Shown here: positions 1 through 5,152 of the stretch, one piece after another
Layout of the letters: every line of letters starts with the position of its first letter
How positions within the stretch are numbered: the stretch's first letter is position 1
Source of the DNA: Akkermansiaceae bacterium
Lineage (GTDB): Bacteria; Verrucomicrobiota; Verrucomicrobiia; Verrucomicrobiales; Akkermansiaceae
Reading direction: 5' to 3'
DNA length: 5,398 nucleotides
Assembly: GCA_028293225.1 (NCBI GenBank)
Contig: JAQGPE010000442.1
Coordinates: 1 to 5,398 of the forward strand
The notes under the pieces: model-generated
Told to the model about the DNA's origin: nothing
The model's input: the letters and a program-made list of their open reading frames with translations, nothing else
Database searches by the model: none
Position numbers and translations under genes: made by a program

Positions 1-1
1 G

Positions 2-415
2 TCCGGGAGCGGGGCCTTCTCCTTCTACGACGTGACGAACGTCTACAATCTGGCCGGCAAGAACGCGGCGAACTGGGGGACTCCCTTCGACCTCAACGAA
101 CTGGCCAATAACAATCTGGTGCTCGGCGGCTTTCTCGACCTTGGAGCGATCCAGTACGTGCGCCTGGTCGACGTGGTCGGCAGCGGATCGATCCTCAGCG
201 GCGGGAGCGAGATCCCGGGAATCGCCAAGGATTCCCACGGCAATCCGATCCTCGACAACTGGGTGACCACGGGTTCGAGCGGCTTCGACTACGTGGGGCT
301 GCCCACCGGGGCGATCGGGGTCGTGAATTCGGTGCCGGAGCCGTCCGCGCTGGTGATCGGCGCTTGCTTCACCGGCCTGCTTCTCGGCCGGCGGCGCGCG
401 GCCAGACTGGTCTGA
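2..415 (+). CDS. PEP-CTERM sorting domain protein, C-terminal part (5' end outside window)
   Basis: The reading frame is already open at base 2 and runs 137 codons to a TGA, so this is the 3' end of a longer gene. The last 27 residues form a textbook PEP-CTERM signal: VPEPS at residues 111-115 of the visible part, a short hydrophobic segment (about 116-128), then an Arg cluster (RRR) before the end. In known systems this tail is recognised by an exosortase (EpsH/XrtA type), cut, and the protein released to the cell surface or matrix. The rest is glycine- and aspartate-rich, with YVRLVDVVGSGS, a D-x-H-G-N-P-I-x-D stretch and GSSGFDYVG. This arrangement recurs near the end of extracellular PEP-CTERM proteins; the acidic D-x-x-G-N part could bind calcium, which is inference. 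The specific function is unknown. No exosortase gene is visible here. The sorting signal is certain; the protein's role is not. Confidence 0.9.
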   Translation, partial: SGSGAFSFYDVTNVYNLAGKNAANWGTPFDLNELANNNLVLGGFLDLGAIQYVRLVDVVGSGSILSGGSEIPGIAKDSHGNPILDNWVTTGSSGFDYVGLPTGAIGVVNSVPEPSALVIGACFTGLLLGRRRAARLV

Positions 416-491
416 GGCGTGGCGAGCGTCTGGATCGTTTTCAACGGTCTGAATCAAGAGGCGCCTCCGGCCGGGCAGGAGATGATGGGCT

Positions 492-519
492 GGCCGCTGC
501 CAGGGGACTGGCGGCGGCC
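492..519. terminator. Strong GC stem-loop between convergent genes; possible bidirectional terminator
   Basis: Bases 492-502 (GGCCGCTGCCA) pair with 509-519 (TGGCGGCGGCC). This is an 11-bp stem with one G-T wobble and a 6-base loop (GGGGAC). It lies 76 bases after the PEP-CTERM stop and 9 bases after the stop of the minus-strand reductase gene, as expected for a shared terminator. Neither strand has a T-run after the stem, so it is not a canonical intrinsic terminator. It could stabilise mRNA 3' ends or act with Rho. Confidence 0.45.
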
Positions 520-528
520 TGATCCGTG

Positions 529-1113
529 TCAGGATGCGGCCTTCAGGGTGCCGAGGACCTTGTAGTGGCTGAGGATAACGCCGGAGGGCAGGGCGGTGGA
601 GTCGATGAGTTCGAAGGTGCGGGCCGGGGTTCCTTCAGTGAAGAAGCGTTTGCCGGCGCCGAGGAGGGCGGGATAGACGATGAGGAGGATTTCATCGGCC
701 AGGCCGTGTTCGAGGACGGTTGAGGTCAGGGAGGGGCTGCCGGAGAGGACGAGGTTGGGGCCGTCCTGCGATTTGAGGCGGCGGATGCCCTCGACGAGAT
801 CCGGTCCCAGGCCTTCGAACGGGCCCCACTCAAGGCTTTCCGGACGGTGGGTGACGACATATTTGGTCGCGGCATTGATGCGGTCGCCGATGGGGCTGGC
901 CGGGGCCTGGGGCCACCAGCCCGACCAGACGTCGTAGGTACGGCGGCCGAGCACGAGGTCGAACTTCTCGCCATGGGCGGCCATGACGGCGTCCCGGCCG
1001 GCGGGGGTCCGGTAAGGGACGGTCCAGTCGCCGTAGGGGAAGTCGTCGTCGCAGTTGGAAACCTGGATGACGCCGTCCAGGGAGATGTGTTCGATGATCT
1101 TGAGTGTTCTCAT
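529..1113 (-). CDS. Dihydrofolate reductase family protein (RibD C-terminal domain-like)
   Basis: This 194-residue protein has the fold shared by dihydrofolate reductase and the reductase half of RibD, which bind NADPH. Visible hallmarks are EHISLDGVIQ at residues 8-17, the LVLGRRTYDVW motif at 53-63, KYVVTHR at 84-90, the glycine turn LVLSGSPSL at 121-129 and DEILLIVYPALLGAGKRFF at 140-158. The order and length match the small stand-alone family members (about 180-200 residues), whose substrates are mostly unknown; there is no reason to call it a true folate or riboflavin enzyme. No deaminase domain is present. The frame stays open upstream to 1371, but that stretch is Pro/Arg-rich and unlike the family. 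The ATG at 1113 puts the first conserved strand (MRTLKIIEHISL) right at the N-terminus. The ATG at 1137 would add eight residues and cannot be excluded; neither start has a well-spaced Shine-Dalgarno. The gene is transcribed away from the VOC gene and appears monocistronic. Confidence 0.9.
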   Translation of the reverse strand: MRTLKIIEHISLDGVIQVSNCDDDFPYGDWTVPYRTPAGRDAVMAAHGEKFDLVLGRRTYDVWSGWWPQAPASPIGDRINAATKYVVTHRPESLEWGPFEGLGPDLVEGIRRLKSQDGPNLVLSGSPSLTSTVLEHGLADEILLIVYPALLGAGKRFFTEGTPARTFELIDSTALPSGVILSHYKVLGTLKAAS

Positions 1114-1453
1114 TTGAGTCGGTGAATGTTCGTTCATCCCTTTGACGAATGGATGAGGTGATTTTGGACATGACGGCGTGTTTTTCGCCAACGACCTGCC
1201 CGTTTTGCCATGAGTGAACCAGATCGGATCGATTCCGGCGAATCCAGAGTCTGCCCTGATGCCGGGAACCGGCGGGGCACCGGAGATCGGGAAAGTCGCG
1301 CCGCCATGGAGGATTTCCGGGAGGCCTGCGCGACTCAGCTTGCATTGCATTGCATGGCGAGGAGGATTCACTAACGCGCTTGATAGGAAGCAGCGAAGGC
1401 TGGGAGCCGGCAGCTCAGCTCATTGTTCTGACCTTGAAGGAAAACCACCGATC
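1114..1453. other. Divergent intergenic region with a structured leader upstream of the VOC gene
   Basis: This 340-base stretch separates the divergent reductase and VOC genes and must hold both promoters. I found no convincing -35/-10 pair on either strand. It does contain an 8-bp inverted repeat, AGTCGCGC at 1294-1301 with GCGCGACT at 1328-1335 (26-base loop). Three perfect tandem TTGCA copies follow at 1340-1354, then a near-perfect Shine-Dalgarno-like GAGGAGGA at 1359-1366 with no ATG start behind it. The plus frame in phase with the VOC gene and the minus frame in phase with the reductase are both open here, but neither translation resembles a protein family. Confidence 0.5.
1436..1441 (+). 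promoter_or_regulatory. Ribosome binding site for the VOC gene
   Basis: GAAGGA lies 12 bases before the ATG at 1454. It is the best purine-rich match upstream and supports that ATG rather than an upstream start in the longer open frame, which has no ATG close to the conserved domain. The spacing is a little long. Confidence 0.5.
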
Positions 1454-1900
1454 ATGAAGAAATCCAAATTTCCGCTGATGCACAACATGGGCATCGTGGT
1501 CGAAAACCTTGATGCCGCCATCGAGTTCTTCACCGAACTTGGCCTCGAGCTTGAGGGTCGCGGCCCGGTCGAAGGAGACTGGGCGGGTGGCGTCACGGGA
1601 TTGCGCGACATGCGGGTCGAGATTGCCATGATGCGGACGCCGGACGGTCATGGCCGGCTGGAGCTGTCCCGGTTCCTCGCTCCGCCGGTGGCCGCTGATC
1701 ATCGTCGCGCCCCGGTGAACGCTCTGGGCTACCTCCGGGTCATGTTCACCGTCGAGGACCTCGACGATACGCTGGCGCGTCTGCGCAAACACGGTGCGGA
1801 GGTCGTGGACCAGGTGGTCGAGTATGAAGACGTGTATCGACTTTGCTACATCAGGGGCCCCGAGGGAATCTTGATCGGGCTGGCGCAAGAGCTCGGGTAA
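1454..1900 (+). CDS. VOC superfamily protein (glyoxalase/bleomycin-resistance/dioxygenase fold)
   Basis: This 148-residue protein has two beta-alpha-beta-beta-beta modules. The first runs MHNMGIVVENLDAAIEFFTELG (residues 9-30) to RLELSRF (68-74). The second runs YLRVMFTVEDLDDTLARL (93-110) to YIRGPEGILIGLAQELG (132-148). Family members bind a divalent metal or a small ligand in the cleft between modules; the class includes lactoylglutathione lyase-like, dioxygenase and drug-sequestering proteins. In the first module His10 and Glu70 sit at the usual metal-ligand positions. In the second, the usual His appears replaced by Arg95 and the usual Glu by Gly142, so a classic four-ligand glyoxalase I site is unlikely. 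The product is cytosolic, with no signal peptide. The start is set by the GAAGGA site and by the domain beginning within 10 residues. The substrate cannot be named. A weak 6-bp stem (1910-1915 with 1923-1928) follows the stop. Confidence 0.9.
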   Translation: MKKSKFPLMHNMGIVVENLDAAIEFFTELGLELEGRGPVEGDWAGGVTGLRDMRVEIAMMRTPDGHGRLELSRFLAPPVAADHRRAPVNALGYLRVMFTVEDLDDTLARLRKHGAEVVDQVVEYEDVYRLCYIRGPEGILIGLAQELG

Positions 1901-2114
1901 CGGAACAGGCCGGTGACACGGGCACCGGGTTTGGCAGCAGGAGAGGGCTATCAATGACGCCGCGTCGAGCGACGTCTCTTGCTGCGCGGGAGCGTGAGGG
2001 CGATGGGCGGACTCTGTCATGCGCCTACAACTGCGAGATTGAAGTAGCCGCCTTTGCTTGTTAGTGGAAGTCACTGCTTGGGGTCGATGGTCATCGATCT
2101 TTCCCATTCCCTTT

Positions 2115-3254
2115 ATGAAAACCTCGCTCGCCCTTCTCTTCGTCGCCCTGATTGGTTTGGCCGCGTTTTTGATGGGGAGGGGGAACCCGGGTGAGCCAGC
2201 GGGGCAGGCGGCTACGGAAACCACCGTGTCGGGCTCTCCGGCTGAAGTGAGGGCCAAGCCAACCCGGGCCGTCCCGGATCCCCGGACCAGGGTGAAGGCC
2301 AGGGTCGGGACCGATGTATTGACCCCGGAGAAGGCGACGCTCCTCACGTCCGGAGAACGGATCGAACTTCTGAAGAAGGCGGCGCTGCTGGCGGATCCCG
2401 AGAAGCAGGCGGACATCCTGTGTGGATTGATTTCCGTGATGAATCAGGACGAGCTGACGGAGACTGCCAAGGTGCTGCTGGATGCCCAGCGCCGGGGTAA
2501 CAGCTGGTCGCAGGAGGTGTGGAACACGCTCTGGACCCAGTGGGGCCGGGTCAATGCGGAGGCTTGCCTGGCCCTATCGAAAACGGGGGAACACTACCCG
2601 GGTTGGAACGGTTTGAATGGCTTGAACACCCCCAATGACTACCGGTGTCTCATGGCGGGATGGCTTGAGACTCAGCCGGAGGCGGCGCAGGCCTGGGCGC
2701 GCCAAGCCAAGAACGATTTCAGGGAGGCCACGGCGGCCGCCTACGCCATCACCAGCGGCGCCAACGGCGATCTCAAGCAGATGGAGGCGGGCATGCTGGC
2801 CGTCGCCGGTGACAAGCTCACGCTCCAGGCGTGCTTCGGGGACTACTTCGACCTGGCGACTTCCACGGGTGACAAGGCGCTGCCCTCGGCCGTCTATGAG
2901 CAGCTCGATCCCGCCTTGCGGCCGGGGGCCTGGCCGGAGGTGGCAGCGCGGCTGGCCTACTCCGATTCTGAGACGGCGGCCGCCTGGCTCAAGCAGCATG
3001 GCAACGATCCCGGGCATGACGATCAGGCGACTCACAATCTGGTGAACCAGTTGGCCGCAAAAGATCCCGCGGGAACGGCGAAGTGGGCGAGTGAATTGCC
3101 GGCGGCAACGGGCGACGGTGCCAACGGGCTGCCTCACCCGGCGGTCCAGCCGATCGGGATATGGCTCCAGCAGGACCCGGAGGCGGCCAATGCCTGGCTG
3201 CTCACCCAGCCTGCCGATGCGCCGTGGGTCGCTCCCTTCAAGCCGGGCAAATAA
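2115..3254 (+). CDS. Membrane-anchored helical-repeat protein, tandem paralogue 1 (function unknown)
   Basis: This 379-residue protein begins with Met-Lys and a hydrophobic segment (residues 3-20), a signal anchor or signal peptide, followed by a Gly/Pro/Ala-rich linker to about 70. The rest is predicted to be outside the cytoplasm and almost all helical. Signature blocks are LCGLISV (102-108), EVW-x3-LW-x-QWGR (134-145), SGANGDLKQ (214-222) and DYFDLA (243-248). The C-terminal half carries degenerate W/DP/A-A-x-W repeats: GWLETQPEAAQAW (182-194), ETAAAWLKQ (286-294), DPAGTAKWASELP (317-329) and WLQQDPEAANAWL (350-362). I recognise this repeat style from many uncharacterised Verrucomicrobiota proteins; a TPR- or Sel1-like solenoid is an inference. 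The frame opens earlier (ATG-less start at 2058), but the ATG at 2115 puts the signal segment exactly at the N-terminus. No clear Shine-Dalgarno is seen. The next gene is a paralogue 42 bases downstream in the same phase. Confidence 0.85.
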   Translation: MKTSLALLFVALIGLAAFLMGRGNPGEPAGQAATETTVSGSPAEVRAKPTRAVPDPRTRVKARVGTDVLTPEKATLLTSGERIELLKKAALLADPEKQADILCGLISVMNQDELTETAKVLLDAQRRGNSWSQEVWNTLWTQWGRVNAEACLALSKTGEHYPGWNGLNGLNTPNDYRCLMAGWLETQPEAAQAWARQAKNDFREATAAAYAITSGANGDLKQMEAGMLAVAGDKLTLQACFGDYFDLATSTGDKALPSAVYEQLDPALRPGAWPEVAARLAYSDSETAAAWLKQHGNDPGHDDQATHNLVNQLAAKDPAGTAKWASELPAATGDGANGLPHPAVQPIGIWLQQDPEAANAWLLTQPADAPWVAPFKPGK

Positions 3255-3296
3255 GGCGCCGATGCGTTCTTTTCCGCGATTCCGAATTCCATCGAG

Positions 3297-4409
3297 ATGA
3301 AGCTGTCCTCCGTTCTGGTTCTGGCGGTCTGCGCAGGAGTTGTCGCGTTCGTGGCCGGGCACCGGACTCACCAGGAGCGGGGTCCGGCAACCGCGCCGGC
3401 TGAGGCCCGCCGTACCGCCGCGCCGGCGAATTCCGGAGGCGCGCATGCTTCCCGGGATGCCGCCGCGGTTGCCGCGGTCCGGGCGATCGGGAAGTACGCC
3501 GCCTGCAGTCAGGAGTTCTCCGCCAGCAATGCCGCGCGGCTGAGCTCCCAGGAACGACTGCAACTGCTGGCCAATGGCGCCCTGGTGGGCGACTACGGGA
3601 ACCAGGAAGCGATGCTGTGCGGCTTGATCTCCGTGCTTTCCAGGGAGGAAATTCAGGAAGCCACGGGCATCCTCAGCGGGATCCAGGACCAGGGAAACCG
3701 CCAGGCGCCCGAAGTGTGGAAAAGTCTCTGGCAGCAGTGGGGGCGCCTGGATCCCGAGGGAGGGCTGGCGCATTTTGGTGCGGACGAGGGTGGCAAGTCT
3801 CCGGTCGATGCCCGGAACATGATGACCGGCTGGCTGGAGACGGATGCCGCCGGGGCTCTGGCATGGGCGCAGAAACCCGGCAAAGCCCCGCTCGAAGCGG
3901 CCGCCGCCGCGCTGGCCATCAGTCAAAGCGCCAACGGCGACCTCAAACAGCTGGAGTCCGCGATTCTCAAATTTCCGGGCGAGGATGCGACGGCGAAGGC
4001 CTGCCTGGACGACTACTTCGACCTGGCGAGCCTGGCGGGGAAAGACCAAAGCGCCGCGGCCATCTACGAGCAGATCTCTCCTTCCCTGCGTCCGGCGGCC
4101 TGGCCCGCGGCGGCGAAGCGCATCGGCTATGGAAACTCTGCCGAGGCGAAAGCCTGGCTCACCGAGCACGCCGGTGACCCGGGCCGGAACTATGGTCAGA
4201 TCGGAGACTTGTTCCAGACGCTGACCTACGAAGACCCCGCGGGGACCGCCCGATGGGCAGTGCAGTTGCCGTACTCGGCAGCCACGGATCCCGTCCATCC
4301 GGCGGTCATGCCGGTGGCGAACTGGCTGGAGCGTGATCCAGAGGCAGCGGCTGCCTGGCTAAAGACGCAGCCGGCGGACGTGCCGTGGAATTTGCGGCAA
4401 GCCCGGTGA
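3297..4409 (+). CDS. Membrane-anchored helical-repeat protein, tandem paralogue 2 (function unknown)
   Basis: This 370-residue protein is a clear duplicate of the preceding gene. It has a Met-Lys start, a hydrophobic segment (residues 3-20), an Ala/Pro/Arg-rich linker to about 60, then the same blocks in the same order: LCGLISV (107-113), EVW-x3-LW-x-QWGR (139-150), SANGDLKQ (211-218), DYFDLA (239-244), DPAGTARWAVQLP (313-325) and WLERDPEAAAAWL (343-355). Over the ungapped 70-residue stretch starting at ERLQLL I count 31 identities with paralogue 1 by hand. Cys108 and Cys236 match Cys103 and Cys240 of the partner and are the only cysteines shared, so a disulfide in the exported domain is possible. 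The linkers are not conserved. There is no enzyme motif. The 42-base gap to gene 1 has no terminator, so co-transcription is likely. The ATG at 3297 lacks a clear Shine-Dalgarno. The stop is only 5 bases from the convergent regulator's stop. Confidence 0.85.
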   Translation: MKLSSVLVLAVCAGVVAFVAGHRTHQERGPATAPAEARRTAAPANSGGAHASRDAAAVAAVRAIGKYAACSQEFSASNAARLSSQERLQLLANGALVGDYGNQEAMLCGLISVLSREEIQEATGILSGIQDQGNRQAPEVWKSLWQQWGRLDPEGGLAHFGADEGGKSPVDARNMMTGWLETDAAGALAWAQKPGKAPLEAAAAALAISQSANGDLKQLESAILKFPGEDATAKACLDDYFDLASLAGKDQSAAAIYEQISPSLRPAAWPAAAKRIGYGNSAEAKAWLTEHAGDPGRNYGQIGDLFQTLTYEDPAGTARWAVQLPYSAATDPVHPAVMPVANWLERDPEAAAAWLKTQPADVPWNLRQAR

Positions 4410-4414
4410 AGTTC

Positions 4415-5026
4415 TCACTTCTTCTGCTGCGCCTGGCGTTCGCGGAAAGCTGCTACTTTGGCGCGGTTGCCGCAGGCAGCGGCGCTGCACCATTGGCGGC
4501 GGTGGTTCTTGGTGGTGTCGTAGAAGAACAGGACGCAGCCGTGGCCGGCGCATTGGCGCAGGTAGGCGAGGTTGCATTCCGTGAGGAAGTTCGCGATCTG
4601 GCGGCAGAGGATGGCCATGGCGAGGTCGAGGCCACGCAGCTTTGAGGCGGAGCGGGTCAGTTCGCAGGGAGTCCCCTCCCCCTCCGCTGCTGCTGCGACG
4701 GCTTCGGAGAAGTGATCCTTTTCCAGGGCGGCGTTCAGAATTCGCAGGAAGTCCCTGGCGACTGGCTTGCTGGCCAGGATGGCCTCGACCTGCCTGGCCC
4801 AGGCGGTGCGCAGGGCGACCACCGTTGCGAGGGCGGCGGGGGCTTCGGCCTTGCTCACCTCGAGGGCCGGGCCCGCCCCGAGATCCGCCTGGCGCAGCCA
4901 CTCCAGCAGGTCCGGCCAGGAGCGCAGCTGGTCCTCCAGCTCGCCACGAGGTGCGTAGTAGGTGTTGGCGAAATCCAGGGCCGGATGTTCGCCGAGAAAG
5001 ACGAATTCCGCATCGGTCGGGTGCAT
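4415..5026 (-). CDS. ABATE/CGNR zinc-finger putative transcriptional regulator
   Basis: This 203-residue protein has the two-part layout of the ABATE-CGNR family. An N-terminal ABATE domain starts at FLGEHPALDFANT (residues 10-22). A C-terminal treble-clef-like zinc finger has Cys159 and Cys164 (CAGHGC), then WC at 179-180 and CGNR at 185-188, giving Cys159/164/180/185 as the zinc ligands. The tail KNHRRQWC...NRAKVAAFRER is strongly basic and suits nucleic-acid contact. The family is annotated as putative stress-related transcription regulators; targets are mostly unknown. An in-frame ATG at 5080 would add 18 residues. I prefer 5026 because the conserved domain begins within ten residues, and because a copy of a repeated operator-like element (5036-5048) lies just upstream of it. 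The gene is divergent from the hydrolase at 5153, which it probably controls along with itself. It converges on the repeat-protein gene with no room for a terminator. Confidence 0.9.
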   Translation of the reverse strand: MHPTDAEFVFLGEHPALDFANTYYAPRGELEDQLRSWPDLLEWLRQADLGAGPALEVSKAEAPAALATVVALRTAWARQVEAILASKPVARDFLRILNAALEKDHFSEAVAAAAEGEGTPCELTRSASKLRGLDLAMAILCRQIANFLTECNLAYLRQCAGHGCVLFFYDTTKNHRRQWCSAAACGNRAKVAAFRERQAQQKK

Positions 5027-5034
5027 GGCTGCAA

Positions 5035-5048
5035 AGTAACCTTCAAAA
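5035..5048. promoter_or_regulatory. Distal operator-like element next to the CGNR gene start
   Basis: AGTAACCTTCAAAA here is an exact 14-base inverted copy of 5102-5115, with 53 bases between them. It lies 8 bases before the preferred ATG of the regulator (5026), so a bound protein could block its translation-start region or early transcription. A perfect TTGACA hexamer at 5055-5060 on the plus strand lies just beside it, but I see no good -10 at the right distance. Confidence 0.5.
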
Positions 5049-5083
5049 TTAGTTTTGACAAGTTTCAATGCCGGATGCATCTC

Positions 5084-5114
5084 GTAACCGTCATTAAGAA
5101 CTTTTGAAGGTTAC
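5084..5114. promoter_or_regulatory. 31-bp imperfect palindrome, likely operator of the CGNR/hydrolase pair
   Basis: GTAACCGTCATTA at 5084-5096 faces TTTTGAAGGTTAC at 5102-5114 across a 5-base spacer; 10 of 13 positions pair. With the copy at 5036-5048 this gives three instances of GTAACCNTCAWWA in one divergent promoter region. The dyad symmetry and placement between a regulator and its divergent neighbour are typical of autoregulatory operators. Binding by the CGNR protein is inferred from position only; an unlinked regulator is possible. Confidence 0.6.
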
Positions 5115-5141
5115 TCGAACCAACCTCCATTCATTCGAACC
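5115..5141 (+). repeat. Pair of TCGAACC direct repeats, 20-base period
   Basis: TCGAACC occurs at 5115-5121 and again at 5135-5141, a start-to-start distance of 20 bases, about two helical turns. Both lie between the palindrome and the hydrolase ATG, on one face of the DNA. They may be a second regulator's site or activator contacts; chance is also possible for a 7-mer. Confidence 0.3.
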
Positions 5142-5152
5142 GATCCAATGCC

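Noticed and set aside
1340..1354. Three TTGCA copies as a CRISPR or microsatellite-like array
   Set aside because: Three 5-base units with no spacers are too short for either; kept only as part of the leader observation.
1114..1371. N-terminal extension of the minus-strand reductase frame
   Set aside because: The extra 86 residues are unlike the family, which begins at the conserved strand after the ATG at 1113.
1910..1928. CCGGTG/CACCGG stem after the VOC stop as a terminator
   Set aside because: It is only 6 bp and is followed by GTTTGG rather than a T-run; too weak to annotate alone.
2058..2114. N-terminal extension of paralogue 1
   Set aside because: It would bury the signal segment 19 residues in. 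The ATG at 2115 gives a normal Lys-hydrophobic N-terminus, like that of paralogue 2.
1415..2416. 333-codon minus-strand frame across the VOC gene and the following spacer
   Set aside because: It is the shadow of the VOC gene extended through noncoding DNA; low-complexity composition and no recognisable motif.
2574..4298. 574-codon open frame on the minus strand spanning both paralogues and the gap between them
   Set aside because: It is the antisense shadow of two GC-rich genes that share the same phase. Its Arg/Gly/Leu-rich product repeats itself only because the two sense genes are duplicates, and it matches no family.
5055..5060. Perfect TTGACA -35 hexamer for the hydrolase
   Set aside because: At 16-18 bases downstream the hexamers (for example CATCTC) do not resemble a -10, so no promoter is called.
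4642..5107. Plus-strand frames (4642-5052 and 4712-5107) over the CGNR gene
   Set aside because: They are antisense to a well-supported CGNR gene, rich in Arg/Pro/Gly, and would run through the operator elements.
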